A stretch of DNA of 64,000 bases from a bacterium YEK0313 (GCA_000751295.2 CCMO02000001.1:5050615-5114614), one strand, 5' to 3'; numbered from the stretch's first letter, positions 8,767-17,598 are shown. Made by a program: numbers and translations. The notes: generated by a model from the letters alone, not told the origin.

Positions 8767-10224
8767 TCAGATCAACCGGCGCCGCGGACCCGCATCGGCG
8801 CGGCGCTGCCTGAGCTCGGCGATCTGCCCCATGAGGGCCCCGCGCACGCCGGCGAGATCGATGGCGAAGGCCGCCGCCGCATAGATGACGACGCCGGTGA
8901 CGATGCTGGTCGCAAGGCCGACAATGCTCTCGTCGGCGCCGCGCCACTCGATCAGCGCCGTCGGCACGGCCATGGCGACCACGGCGACGACCACCTTGGC
9001 GATCGGCTGCCAGGCGAAGGGCAAGGGATGGGCCTGTCGCGACAGGAGGTAGCCGACGACGACGCCGGCCGCTTCCGCCAGCACCAGCGAGGCGGCCGCT
9101 CCCTTCAGCCCGAAGGGCCGGACCAGCACCAGCATGGCCACGACATTGACGATCAGGATCGCCGCGCCGTGCAGCACCATCAGGCGCGGCTTCTTGGCGA
9201 GATGGAAGCTGACCTGCACGAATTGCTGCGAGATCGTCTGGAACAGCCAGGCGAAGACCAGGATCGGGATCAGTTCCGCGGCGGTCACGCGGAATTCCGG
9301 GCCGAGGATCAGCGCCGCAAGATGCGGGGCGACAATGGCGAGGCCGACTACGGCCGGCATGACCACCGCAAGCAGCAGTTCGCCGCTGCGCGTCAGATGC
9401 GCATCGGCCGCCGCCGGGCCGTCCTCGGCCAGCGAGCGGATTGCCAGCGGCACGACGGCGGACGCCACGGAGAGCGCCGGGAACAGGATGATCTGGCGCG
9501 TCAGATCGGCCGCCGCGCCATAGACGCCGGCGGCATGGTCGCCCAGGAGATAGGCGACCAGCAGCCTGTCCAGCGCCGAATGCAGCGCGAACACGCCGCC
9601 CGACAGCGCCATCGGCACGCCGAAGCGCAGCATCTGCGAGAATACGTCGCGGTTGAACGGCTTGCGCGGCCCGCGCCAGACCGCCCCGGAAAAGACCACC
9701 GAGGTCAGGAGATAGCCGCCGGCGACGCCGATGACGAGACCGAGGCCGCCATAGCCGAGATGGACCATGGCGAGCGACAGGCCGATGGTGACCACGGCCC
9801 GCAGAACCGCCGCGCGCATATAGGACCCGGCATCGAGCCGCGCGCGCAGAATCTCCTGGCCCAGCTCGAACAGGCCGAGCGACACGGCCAGCACGACGGC
9901 CGCCGCGGCCCGCTCGAACGGCACGCCGAGCGCCAGCACCGTGATCGCGAAGACGATCGGCGTCGCCGCCACCGAAACGGCATAGGCGGCAAGGGCGGTG
10001 AGGCGGATGTCGACCGCATCGCCCTCGGATTCGAAGCGCAGCACCGACAGCCGCACCCAGGTGAAGACCAGGGCCGAGACGATGCCGGCTATGCCCATGC
10101 CGACGACATAGAACCCATATTCGGTCGGCGTCAGCAGCCGGGTGAACAGGATCACCGACAGGAAGCCGAAGGCCGCCGACGTGCCGTGCGCGATCATATA
10201 GGTCGATGTCTGGCGGATCAGCAT
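8767..10224 (-). CDS. Wzx-type polysaccharide flippase (MOP superfamily)
   Basis: 485 residues made of about 12-14 hydrophobic segments with short basic loops, starting MLIRQTSTYMIAHGTSAAFG, typical of the polysaccharide transporter branch of the MOP superfamily. The expected role is moving lipid-linked repeat units from the inner to the outer face of the cytoplasmic membrane. The ATG shares one base with the stop of the GH10 gene (TGATG), so the pair is translationally coupled. It probably serves the same EPS as the neighbouring transferases, but the repeat-unit polymerase is not in the window. Substrate is unknown. Confidence 0.87.
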   Translation of the reverse strand: MLIRQTSTYMIAHGTSAAFGFLSVILFTRLLTPTEYGFYVVGMGIAGIVSALVFTWVRLSVLRFESEGDAVDIRLTALAAYAVSVAATPIVFAITVLALGVPFERAAAAVVLAVSLGLFELGQEILRARLDAGSYMRAAVLRAVVTIGLSLAMVHLGYGGLGLVIGVAGGYLLTSVVFSGAVWRGPRKPFNRDVFSQMLRFGVPMALSGGVFALHSALDRLLVAYLLGDHAAGVYGAAADLTRQIILFPALSVASAVVPLAIRSLAEDGPAAADAHLTRSGELLLAVVMPAVVGLAIVAPHLAALILGPEFRVTAAELIPILVFAWLFQTISQQFVQVSFHLAKKPRLMVLHGAAILIVNVVAMLVLVRPFGLKGAAASLVLAEAAGVVVGYLLSRQAHPLPFAWQPIAKVVVAVVAMAVPTALIEWRGADESIVGLATSIVTGVVIYAAAAFAIDLAGVRGALMGQIAELRQRRADAGPRRRLI

Positions 10225-11327
10225 CAGCGCCGGGCCCCGCAGAAATGTTCGAGAACGCGCATCAGGGGTTTCGGGCGATAGGCCTCGTCGAGCGGCAGCG
10301 GCCGGTTCGGCAGCCCGTCGGATCGTTTGAAGTACATCGGCACCCAGGTGTATTTGTCGGTGATGCCCCAGCTGAGCACGGCCGCAGGGCGCGCCGCCGC
10401 CTGGATCGCATCCAGATATTCGTAGGCCTTGGCCGCCACCATCATGTCACGCAGATCGGTCGCCGCCGGCAGCTTGTCGTCCACGACGTCGAGCTCCGTC
10501 ACCAGCACGTCGAGGTCGAGCGAGCGCATTTCCGCGACGAAGGCCGACAGCGCGTCGCGGTCGACCGGCAGGTCGGCGCGCAGATGTCCCTGCAGGCCGA
10601 TGCCGTGCAGCGGCACATTGCGCAGTTTCAGGTCGCGGATCAGCCTGAGGAAGGCTTCGCGCTTGCGCTTGAACCGGTCGCCGACGAATTCGATGTCGTA
10701 TTCGTTGATGATGAGCCTGGCCTGCGGATCGGTGCGCGCGGCGGTCCGCAGCGCCAGGGCGATATGGCCTTCACCAAGGCGCTGCTGCCAGATCGAGGGG
10801 CGCAGATGGGTGCGGCTCGCCGGATCGTTGGCGATCGGCTCGTTGACCACGTCCCAGCTGTGGATCTTGCCGCGATAGCGGCTCATGACCGTCTCGATGT
10901 GGCGGGTCAGCTCGGCTTCGGCCTCGCCCTGGCTGATCGTCCGGGTCCAGTCCGGCATGACCTCGGCCCAGACGAGCGTATGCCCGCGCAGTTCGAGCCC
11001 GTTGGCGCGGGCAAATTCCAGCTGCTTGTCCGGCTGGTCGAAGACGAACCGGTCGCGGGCCGGCCTGAGGTCGAACCATTTGAGGCCGCCTTCGCCCACC
11101 ACCTGGGCGCAATGGCGAGCGACGGACGCCCGGTAGTCGGCTTCGTTCGCCAGTGGGCCGTCGCGCAGCGCGGCGCCGAACGGCACGGCCCATTCGCGCG
11201 GCGGGCGCGCCGGCGTCTCGGCGGCGGCCGCGCCGGCCAAAAGCGTCCCCAAAGGAGACGCCGCGCCCACGGAAATGCCGCAGGCGGCCTTCAAGGCCGT
11301 GAAAAGGGTCTCGCGTCGGGACAACAT
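10224..11327 (-). CDS. GH10 family glycoside hydrolase (endo-1,4-beta-xylanase-like), exported
   Basis: 367 residues. An N-terminal SRRETLFTALKAACG followed by a hydrophobic stretch and an AAAAE-type cleavage region looks like a Tat or Sec signal peptide, so it acts in the periplasm or outside. GH10 catalytic residues are present: acid/base Glu163 in WDVVNEP, nucleophile Glu278 in VTELDV, and supporting His116 (GHTLVW) and His248 (GLQGHL). Known members cleave beta-1,4-xylan. Here the gene is coupled to an EPS flippase, so a role in trimming or releasing the cell's own polymer is as likely as plant xylan use. No carbohydrate-binding module is seen. Confidence 0.9.
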   Translation of the reverse strand: MLSRRETLFTALKAACGISVGAASPLGTLLAGAAAAETPARPPREWAVPFGAALRDGPLANEADYRASVARHCAQVVGEGGLKWFDLRPARDRFVFDQPDKQLEFARANGLELRGHTLVWAEVMPDWTRTISQGEAEAELTRHIETVMSRYRGKIHSWDVVNEPIANDPASRTHLRPSIWQQRLGEGHIALALRTAARTDPQARLIINEYDIEFVGDRFKRKREAFLRLIRDLKLRNVPLHGIGLQGHLRADLPVDRDALSAFVAEMRSLDLDVLVTELDVVDDKLPAATDLRDMMVAAKAYEYLDAIQAAARPAAVLSWGITDKYTWVPMYFKRSDGLPNRPLPLDEAYRPKPLMRVLEHFCGARR

Positions 11328-11463
11328 GGGCTACCTCGGCCCTCGCTTCGCAAGTGTCGTGCCTCGCACCGGATCACCGCGAGGCACCGGGCCGATAGCG
11401 CGGCGAGGATGAACCGTGGCTGACCACGCCTGAATTAGCAGGCCACGCTCAGCGCGCAGTGAT

Positions 11464-11492
11464 TTGACCGCACCGCGACGCGTGCGGCATAT
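11464..11492 (+). promoter_or_regulatory. Candidate sigma70-type promoter for the quinone oxidoreductase gene
   Basis: TTGACC at 11464-11469, a 17-base spacer, then GCATAT at 11487-11492. It points to the oxidoreductase at 11610 with a leader of about 110 bases. Read by eye; not tested against a weight matrix. Confidence 0.45.
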
Positions 11493-11609
11493 CGACGCCA
11501 TTGTGCAAATCGCATTACAACGAACCGGCGAAATCGATTGTTTTGATCGGCGCCAGAGGAATCAGCGCGTTCCGAAACGAGAACGACAACGTCAGAGCGA
11601 GGAGCCGAC

Positions 11610-12584
11610 ATGGTCAAGGCGGTGCGTATCCATAAGCCCGGTGGTCCCGAGGCCATGGTCTACGAGGACGTGTCGCTGAAGCCGCCGGGGCCGGGCGAAG
11701 CCTATGTCAGACAGACCGCCATCGGCGTGAACTTCATCGATATCTACCAGCGCACCGGCGTCTATGCCATGCCGAGCCTGCCGCACGGCATCGGCATGGA
11801 AGCCGCCGGCGTCGTCGAGGCGATCGGCCAGGGGGTGACCGAGGTGAAGGTCGGCGACCGCGTCGCCTATGCCGGCGGCCCGCCGGGCGCCTATGCCGAG
11901 AAGCGGCTGTTCCCGGCCGCGAACCTCGTCAAGCTGCCCAAGACGATCGACGACAAGACCGCCGCGGCCATCATGCTGCAGGGCATGACCGCCCGCTACC
12001 TGCTGAAGCAGACCTATCACGTCAAGAAGGGCGACTATGTCCTGGTCCATGCCGCTGCGGGCGGCATGGGGCTGTGGCTGTGCCAATGGGCCAAGGCGCT
12101 CGGCGCCATCGTCATCGGCACCACCTCGACGCCGGAAAAGGCGGCGCTCGCCAAGAAGAACGGCTGCCAGTATCCGATTCTCTACACCCAGGAGGATTTT
12201 GTCGCCCGGGTGAAGGAAATCACCGGCGGCAAGGGCGTGCAGGTCGTCTATGACGGCGTCGGCAAGGACACGTTCCTCAAATCGCTGGAATGCCTTGCCA
12301 TGCGCGGCCACCTGGTGCTGTTCGGCGCGGCCTCCGGCGCGCCCGACCCGATCGCTCCCGGCGCCCTCTCCGCCAAGTCAGCCTCGCTGACGCGGCCGAC
12401 GCTGTTCCACTATGTCGCCACCCGCAAGGAACTCCTCGCCAATGCCAAGGACGTCTTCGAGGCGGTGGCGAGCGGCACGGTCAAGATCCAGAAGCCGAAG
12501 GAATACCCCCTGAAGCAGGTGGCCCAGGCCCATGCCGATCTGACCGGCCGCAAGACGACCGGTTCGATCATCCTCATCCCCTGA
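11610..12584 (+). CDS. qorA: NADPH:quinone oxidoreductase (zeta-crystallin type, MDR superfamily)
   Basis: 324 residues, the standard length for one-electron quinone reductases of the medium-chain dehydrogenase superfamily. It has VNFIDIYQRTGVY near the N-terminus, PHGIGMEAAGVVEAIG, and the nucleotide-binding segment HAAAGGMGLWLCQWAKALGA near 148-167. No zinc-binding cysteines are present, as expected. It reduces quinones with NADPH in the cytoplasm. The start has GAGCGAGGAG seven bases upstream. It is monocistronic; the next gene is convergent and ends 10 bases away. The symbol rests on family similarity. Confidence 0.88.
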   Translation: MVKAVRIHKPGGPEAMVYEDVSLKPPGPGEAYVRQTAIGVNFIDIYQRTGVYAMPSLPHGIGMEAAGVVEAIGQGVTEVKVGDRVAYAGGPPGAYAEKRLFPAANLVKLPKTIDDKTAAAIMLQGMTARYLLKQTYHVKKGDYVLVHAAAGGMGLWLCQWAKALGAIVIGTTSTPEKAALAKKNGCQYPILYTQEDFVARVKEITGGKGVQVVYDGVGKDTFLKSLECLAMRGHLVLFGAASGAPDPIAPGALSAKSASLTRPTLFHYVATRKELLANAKDVFEAVASGTVKIQKPKEYPLKQVAQAHADLTGRKTTGSIILIP

Positions 12585-12594
12585 CGGCGGCAGT

Positions 12595-13986
12595 TCAGGA
12601 CGGCGTGCCGCGCCCGCCGAGCGAAGCGGGGATGTTGAGGAAGGACGGCTGGGCGGCCATGCCGCCCGCCGGCTGCGGATAGGCCGGCCCGGCTGACGGC
12701 GCCTGTGCCATCGGCCCGGTTTGCGGGTAGGGCTGCCATTGGCCGGCTTCCGGCGTGGCCGTGGCCCGTGCCGCGCGCCGCTGCTGGCCGATGAAGCGAA
12801 GCCCGACGAACCCGGCAAGTCCGGCCGCCGCCAGCAGGATCGACATGACCGGCCGGTGCCAGAACCAGGCGATCGCGATGGCCGGCAGATAGGTGACGAG
12901 CGTCAGCGCCAGCGCGACCAGGCCGGCGCCTGCGGCCATCACGCTGCCGAGGATCGGAATGACGTCGGCGAGCACGACGAACGGCCTGAGCACCAGGAAC
13001 CAGCCGATCCACATGACCAGGAATGCCGCTCCCCTCAGGGTCCAGGTGATCAGGCTGTTGGTCTCGTGCGCATGGGCGAAGAGCACGTCCGCCGCCTTGG
13101 TGCCGGTCTCGCCGAGAAAGACCTCCCGCCCGTTGCGCGCGACATAGGGCGAGAGCCCGTCGCCGATCTGGCGGCCGGCAACGCTCACCGGCCCCTCGGG
13201 CAGGATCGAATAGCTGATGCGCAGGTCGCCGATCCGCGGCGCCTGCGGATCGTCGCCGACATAGACCGCGCCGTCGACGAGGCGCGCGCGCTGCCCGAAC
13301 CTGGCGACGAACGGCGCCATCGCCTCGGCACTGAGGGCGAGGCTGCGCTCGGCGCTGCGGCCGAAGAGATCGAGCACCGGGCGGTCGGCACGGAACTGGC
13401 CGATCCGCGCGTCGCTGGCGGTTTCGGTGCGGCCGGTCACCGGCATGGCCGGATTGGCATGGCCATCGCGCTGCCGGAACCTTGTGGAATCGATCGGGCG
13501 ATCCGACCAGACCCGCTCATAGGTGGTGGTCGTCGTGCGCGTCTGGGAGCCGCCGACATTGCTGCGGCTCTCGGTCTTCTGGTCTTCTTTCCACTGATAC
13601 ATCTCGACGCGGCGCACCAGCCTCAGGCCGCGCGCCTCCACCCGGAAGTCCCGGTCGGCGAGCGGCGCGCCCGCCGCCATCTGGCCGTTGAGATGAACGA
13701 GCCGGTTCTCGTTGGCCGGGTCGACCCGGGTCGCGGGCACCGTGACCGCAACCGTCGCGCCCTCGTTGAGGGCGCGCGTCGTGCCGATCGCCCTGCCCTC
13801 GTTCCAGAACAGGCCATAGACGGTCGCGGCGGCGAGAACGAGTCCGATGAGGATGCCGGCCAGCGACTGCATCAGCCGCTGGAAGAAGCCGACCTGTTCG
13901 GTGCTGGTCTCGCTGTCGCCGGCGACCGTGCTGTCGGACGACGCATCGGCCGGAACGGACCAGTCATTATTGGTATCGTCGCTCAT
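12595..13986 (-). CDS. TMEM43-family multi-pass membrane protein
   Basis: 463 residues from the ATG at 13986 (MSDDTNNDW). One hydrophobic segment near the N-terminus (SLAGILIGLVLAAATVYGLF) is followed by NEGRA and a large extracytoplasmic domain of about 250 residues with VRRVEMYQWKE, the layout of TMEM43 (LUMA) homologues. Three or four closely packed spans lie in the C-terminal third, and the tail is rich in Pro, Gly, Ala and Gln. Bacterial members have no established function; a membrane-organising role has been suggested for the animal protein. Single gene, upstream of the response regulator on the same strand. Confidence 0.8.
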   Translation of the reverse strand: MSDDTNNDWSVPADASSDSTVAGDSETSTEQVGFFQRLMQSLAGILIGLVLAAATVYGLFWNEGRAIGTTRALNEGATVAVTVPATRVDPANENRLVHLNGQMAAGAPLADRDFRVEARGLRLVRRVEMYQWKEDQKTESRSNVGGSQTRTTTTTYERVWSDRPIDSTRFRQRDGHANPAMPVTGRTETASDARIGQFRADRPVLDLFGRSAERSLALSAEAMAPFVARFGQRARLVDGAVYVGDDPQAPRIGDLRISYSILPEGPVSVAGRQIGDGLSPYVARNGREVFLGETGTKAADVLFAHAHETNSLITWTLRGAAFLVMWIGWFLVLRPFVVLADVIPILGSVMAAGAGLVALALTLVTYLPAIAIAWFWHRPVMSILLAAAGLAGFVGLRFIGQQRRAARATATPEAGQWQPYPQTGPMAQAPSAGPAYPQPAGGMAAQPSFLNIPASLGGRGTPS

Positions 13987-14077
13987 CGCAGACCCTCGAG
14001 GGAATATCACCCGCGCGGGATCATCATCAGGCGCTGTTTCAACCTGACGCTGCGTCAGAGGCGTCCTGTTTCGCGGC

Positions 14078-14797
14078 TCAGGGCGCCGCGATCAGGCGGT
14101 AGCCGATGCCGCGCACGGTCTGCAGATAGACCGGATTGGCCGGATTGACCTCGATCTTGCGCCTGAGCCGGTTCACCTGGACGTCGACGGTGCGCTCGTT
14201 GATGTCGCCGCCCGGCGCGGCGAGATCGAAGCGCGGCACGGTTTCGCCCGGCTTCACCGCCAGCACCCGCAGCATCTCCTTCTCGCGGTCGGTCAGGCGG
14301 ATGACCTCCTCGCCGCGCTTCAGCTCAAGCCGGCCGAGATGGAAGTGGAAGTCCCCGAACCGCACGGATTCGACCACCGGCTGCGGCGTCGGCAGCGCCC
14401 GGCGCAGGATGCCGCCGATCCTGAGCAGCAGCTCGCGTGGCTCGAACGGTTTCGGCAGGTAGTCGTCGGCGCCGATCTCCAGGCCGGTGATCCGGTCTGA
14501 CGGCTCGGACCTGGCGGTCAGCATCAGGATCGGCACCGCCGGCGCCTGCTCGGTCTTGCCGGCCCGGATCGCCCGGGCGAGATCGAAGCCGGTCTCGCCG
14601 GGCATCATCACGTCGAGGATGAGCAGGTCGAAGGTGAGCGCGTCGAGCCGGGCGCGCGCCGCTCCCGCATGTTCGGCCGTCGTCACCCGATAGCCGTTAT
14701 TGTTGAGATAGCGCGCCAGCGTCTGGCGGATCACCCGGTCGTCGTCGACGACCAGCAGGTGGTGGGCATCGTCGGGCAGGGCCTTGGCCGGCGTCAT
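14078..14797 (-). CDS. OmpR/PhoB-family DNA-binding response regulator (PetR-like)
   Basis: 239 residues. The receiver domain (about 12-125) has the acidic pair VVDDD, phospho-acceptor Asp62 in LLILDVMMPG, a T/A switch region MLTARS and the conserved Lys in YLPKPFEP. A winged-helix domain follows (NERTVDVQVNRLRRKIE). No histidine kinase is nearby. The gene begins three bases after a MarR-type gene, the arrangement of petP-petR in Rhodobacter, where PetR controls cytochrome bc1 genes. That identity is inferred from gene order and family, and the regulon here is unknown. Confidence 0.88.
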   Translation of the reverse strand: MTPAKALPDDAHHLLVVDDDRVIRQTLARYLNNNGYRVTTAEHAGAARARLDALTFDLLILDVMMPGETGFDLARAIRAGKTEQAPAVPILMLTARSEPSDRITGLEIGADDYLPKPFEPRELLLRIGGILRRALPTPQPVVESVRFGDFHFHLGRLELKRGEEVIRLTDREKEMLRVLAVKPGETVPRFDLAAPGGDINERTVDVQVNRLRRKIEVNPANPVYLQTVRGIGYRLIAAP

Positions 14798-14800
14798 GGT

Positions 14801-15358
14801 TCAGCGCTCCCTCGGCCGGGCCGGGCCATGATCGGCCTTGGTGATCAGCCGCGTGACGTCCTCGCGCGCTTCTGGATCGATCATGGCGAACAGGAAGCGC
14901 ACGGCGGCATCGCGCGAGGTGCCCGACCCGGCAATCGCGCGCGCGATGCGCTCCGTCTGCAGGCGGGAAAGTTCGAGCGCCAGGGCCCGCCCCTTGTCGG
15001 TCACGGTAAGCAGCCGCTGCCGCCGGTCGGCCAAGCCTTCCTTCTGGACGATGAAGCCCTGCTCGACCAGCTCGCGCAGCACGCGCGCCAGGCTCTGCTT
15101 GGTGATCTTCAGGATATCCAGGAGATCGGCCACGCGGATCTCCGGATGGCGGTTGACGAAATGCAGCACCCGGTGATGCGCGCGGCCGAAACTGTAGCGC
15201 TCGAGCACGTGGTCGGGATCGCCCACGAAGTCGCGATAGGCGAAGAACATCAGTTCGATCAGATCGTAGGCGGGCTCGCGCACGACCGTTTCGGAGCTCG
15301 CGCCCGGAGCGGTCGAGGAGGGGCGGCGTGACGCCGGAGAGACATTTATGTCAGCCAT
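14801..15358 (-). CDS. MarR-family transcriptional regulator (PetP-like)
   Basis: 185 residues. The winged-helix core runs from about 50 to 140 (VADLLDILKITKQSLARVLRELVEQGF as recognition helix region, then DRRQRLLTVTDKG as the wing), flanked by dimer helices. It is cotranscribed with the following response regulator (three bases apart) and divergent from ilvE. A 7-7-7 inverted repeat overlaps its own start codon, which suggests autorepression. The PetP likeness rests on the MarR plus response-regulator pairing. Ligand unknown. Confidence 0.87.
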   Translation of the reverse strand: MADINVSPASRRPSSTAPGASSETVVREPAYDLIELMFFAYRDFVGDPDHVLERYSFGRAHHRVLHFVNRHPEIRVADLLDILKITKQSLARVLRELVEQGFIVQKEGLADRRQRLLTVTDKGRALALELSRLQTERIARAIAGSGTSRDAAVRFLFAMIDPEAREDVTRLITKADHGPARPRER

Positions 15359-15367
15359 GTTGACATA
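15347..15367. promoter_or_regulatory. Palindromic operator overlapping the MarR start codon
   Basis: TATGTCA at 15347-15353 and TGACATA at 15361-15367 form a perfect inverted repeat with a 7-base spacer that contains the MarR start codon (CAT at 15356-15358). A second short palindrome, GACATTTATGTC, overlaps it at 15341-15352. MarR dimers commonly bind such sites and block their own promoter; assignment to this regulator is inference. Confidence 0.55.
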
Positions 15368-15551
15368 TTCGATGCCGATTGTTACTCATTTGCCCGCATT
15401 CACGATACGATCGTACCAAATCGGCTGCTGACCGTGGTGAGAATCGTTGCGCTTGCGATGATGCCTGCATCCCAAGGTTAGCTGGACCCGAAGCGCTTCG
15501 CAAAACCACAATCTGGCCGTCGCTGCTCCGGTACGGCAGGAGGATAGTTTC

Positions 15552-16433
15552 ATGAGCCTGATCCCGTTCCATGACCGCGACGGTTTCATCTGGATGGACG
15601 GCAAGCTGGTTCCCTGGCGCGAAGCCCAGATCCATGTCCTCACCCACGGCCTGCACTATGGCTCCTGCGTCTTCGAAGGCGAGCGCGCCTATGGCGGCGT
15701 CATCTACAAGTCGACCGAACATTCCGAGCGCCTGCGCCGGTCGGCCGAGCTGCTGGATTTCGAGGTGCCGTTCTCGGTCGCCGAGATCGATGCGGCCAAG
15801 GCCGAGGTGCTGAAGGCCAACGGCCAGACCGATGCCTATATCCGCCCGGTCGCCTGGCGCGGCTCGGAAATGATGGGCGTCTCGGCGCAGCAGAACACCA
15901 TTCACCTCGCCATCGCGAGCTGGGTCTGGCCGAGCTATTTCGACCCGGCGACCAAGATGAAGGGCATCCGCCTCGACATGGCTGACTACCGTCGGCCGGA
16001 CCCGGCCACCGCACCGTCGACCTCCAAGGCGGCCGGCCTCTACATGATCTGCACCATTTCCAAGCACCGGGCGGAGAAGAAGGGTTATGCCGACGCGCTG
16101 ATGCTCGACTGGCAGGGCCGTGTCGCCGAATGCACCGGGGCCAATGTCTTCTTCATCAAGGACGGCCAGGTTCATACGCCCCTGGCGGACTGCTTCCTGG
16201 ACGGCATCACCCGGCGCACCGTGATCGACCTGTGCAAGAAGCGCGGCTTCGAGGTGATCGAGCGGCGGATCATGCCGGAGGAGCTGTCGAGCTTCAACGA
16301 GTGCTTCATCACCGGCACCGCCGCCGAGGTGACGCCGGTGGCCGAGATCGGCCCCTACCGGTTCACGCCCGGCAACATGTCGAAGACCATCATGGAAGAC
16401 TATACGGCCGAGGTCAGCCCGAAGGCGAACTGA
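15552..16433 (+). CDS. ilvE: Branched-chain amino acid aminotransferase (class IV)
   Basis: 293 residues. PLP-dependent fold type IV: LHYGSCVFEGERAY near 35-47, catalytic Lys159 in TAPSTSKAAGLYM, and VAECTGANVFFIKDG followed by LDGITRRTVIDL. It exchanges amino groups between leucine, isoleucine or valine and 2-oxoglutarate in the last step of their synthesis. GCAGGAGG lies eight bases before the ATG. It is transcribed away from the MarR gene and ends in a strong terminator. D-amino acid aminotransferases share the fold, but length and motifs favour IlvE. Confidence 0.92.
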   Translation: MSLIPFHDRDGFIWMDGKLVPWREAQIHVLTHGLHYGSCVFEGERAYGGVIYKSTEHSERLRRSAELLDFEVPFSVAEIDAAKAEVLKANGQTDAYIRPVAWRGSEMMGVSAQQNTIHLAIASWVWPSYFDPATKMKGIRLDMADYRRPDPATAPSTSKAAGLYMICTISKHRAEKKGYADALMLDWQGRVAECTGANVFFIKDGQVHTPLADCFLDGITRRTVIDLCKKRGFEVIERRIMPEELSSFNECFITGTAAEVTPVAEIGPYRFTPGNMSKTIMEDYTAEVSPKAN

Positions 16434-16465
16434 CCGGGGCGCCAGCCGCATCCGCTCCTGAAGAG

Positions 16466-16490
16466 GCCGGGCCACGCGCCCGGCTTTTTC
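16466..16490 (+). terminator. Intrinsic terminator of ilvE
   Basis: GCCGGGC (16466-16472), loop CACGC, GCCCGGC (16478-16484), then TTTTT. It lies 33 bases after the ilvE stop and directly before the convergent csaA stop. Confidence 0.85.
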
Positions 16491-16491
16491 G

Positions 16492-16848
16492 TCAGTAGAG
16501 GCGGCCGCCGATCGGCACCTCGCGTTCCGGGGCCAGCAGCACCACCTCGCCCGTGCCATCGGGTATGCCGAGCGTCAGCACTTCCGACATGAACTTGCCG
16601 ATCTGGCGCGGCGGAAAGTTCACCACCGCCAGCACCTGGCGGCCGATCAGGGTTTCCGGCGCATAATGGCGCGTAATCTGGACGGACGACTTCTTCCGCC
16701 CGATCTCCTCGCCGAAATCGATCACCAGCTTGAAGGCCGGCTTGCGCGCTTCCGGATAGGGTTCGGCCTCGACGATGCGGCCGACCCGGATGTCGACCTT
16801 CAGGAAATCGTCGAAGGTGATCGGGCCGGCCGGCGCGCTGCTGCTCAT
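16492..16848 (-). CDS. csaA: CsaA-type tRNA-binding protein
   Basis: 118 residues, one OB-fold tRNA-binding domain: FDDFLKVDIRVGRIVEAEPY, KLVIDFGEEIGRKKSSVQI, LIGRQVLAVVNFPPRQIG and a C-terminal VLLAPEREVPIGGRLY. CsaA proteins dimerise and have been described as export chaperones and tRNA-binding proteins. It is the last gene of the probable ybjN-proC-tetR-csaA unit, 15 bases after the TetR gene. Length and motifs match the family throughout. Confidence 0.93.
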   Translation of the reverse strand: MSSSAPAGPITFDDFLKVDIRVGRIVEAEPYPEARKPAFKLVIDFGEEIGRKKSSVQITRHYAPETLIGRQVLAVVNFPPRQIGKFMSEVLTLGIPDGTGEVVLLAPEREVPIGGRLY

Positions 16849-16863
16849 GCTTTTTCCAAACCT

Positions 16864-17598
16864 TCAGACCGGCGTCACATGCGGATCGCGGAAATCGTCG
16901 CCCCGCCAGCTGCCCGGCCGGGTTTCACGGCGCTCGTCGCGCCCGCGCGACGGGCAGAAGCTGCGGGGTGCGCAGAACAGCGACCTGAGCGGCGCGGTCA
17001 GCCGCTCGACCGTGTCGAGGGTCTGCGCCGCGCGGCCGGCGCGCGCAAGTCCTTCGTCCAGGGCCTTCATGGTGCGGGCGAGAGCCGGGTCGTCATCGTC
17101 GAGCCAGACCCTGACGACCCGCGCGAAGATCGCCGCCATGCCCTGCGCCTTGAGCGCGCCGCCCGGGCCGCCGGTTTCGACGCCGGCCGCGGCCAGCATC
17201 CATTGATGCGAGCGCACCGCCAGGCGGTTCAGCCCCATGGCGAGCGCGCCGTCCTGCCGGGCGGCGCGGGCCAGCGCGGCGACCGCGGCCTTGTGCGGGC
17301 CGAGCAGGTCGAGCCGGCGCATCAGCAGATCGAAGAGCTTTTCCTTGACCGGCTGATCCTTGAGGTCCGCGTCGATGCCCTCGAGCACGGCCGTGTCGAT
17401 GTCTTTCACGAAGGCGGCAATGATCTCGAACTTCGAGCCGAAGGCCTGCCGCAGGGCCGCCAGCGACAGCCCGGCCTTCTCTGCGATCTCGGCAAGGCCG
17501 ATTTCCCGCAGCGGCTTTTCGGCGAGCAGCGCCATGAACGCCGCGATGACCGCCTCGCGCGGCGGTTCGGCTCCGGTCGTCTTGGAAGTCTTGGCCAT
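16864..17598 (-). CDS. TetR-family transcriptional regulator
   Basis: 244 residues. The helix-turn-helix lies at about 16-62 (EAVIAAFMALLAEKPLREIG, LAEIAEKAGLSLAALRQAFGSKFEIIAAFV). The C-terminal ligand-binding half is helical and Ala-rich. It sits between proC and csaA on the same strand, 86 bases from proC. Target and ligand are unknown. Genes of this type with a COQ9-like C-terminal half occur in alphaproteobacteria; I cannot confirm that here. Confidence 0.85.
   Translation of the reverse strand: MAKTSKTTGAEPPREAVIAAFMALLAEKPLREIGLAEIAEKAGLSLAALRQAFGSKFEIIAAFVKDIDTAVLEGIDADLKDQPVKEKLFDLLMRRLDLLGPHKAAVAALARAARQDGALAMGLNRLAVRSHQWMLAAAGVETGGPGGALKAQGMAAIFARVVRVWLDDDDPALARTMKALDEGLARAGRAAQTLDTVERLTAPLRSLFCAPRSFCPSRGRDERRETRPGSWRGDDFRDPHVTPV

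Noticed and set aside
8581..10281. Plus-strand open frame of 566 codons
   Set aside because: Antisense to the flippase; composition of the translation (Asp, Arg, His, Gln) is typical of a shadow frame.
15434..15481. Possible Val/Ile/Leu-rich leader peptide before ilvE (GTG start, 15 codons)
   Set aside because: The codon run VVRIVALA is suggestive, but no ribosome site precedes it and no terminator or alternative hairpins lie between it and ilvE, so attenuation is not supported.
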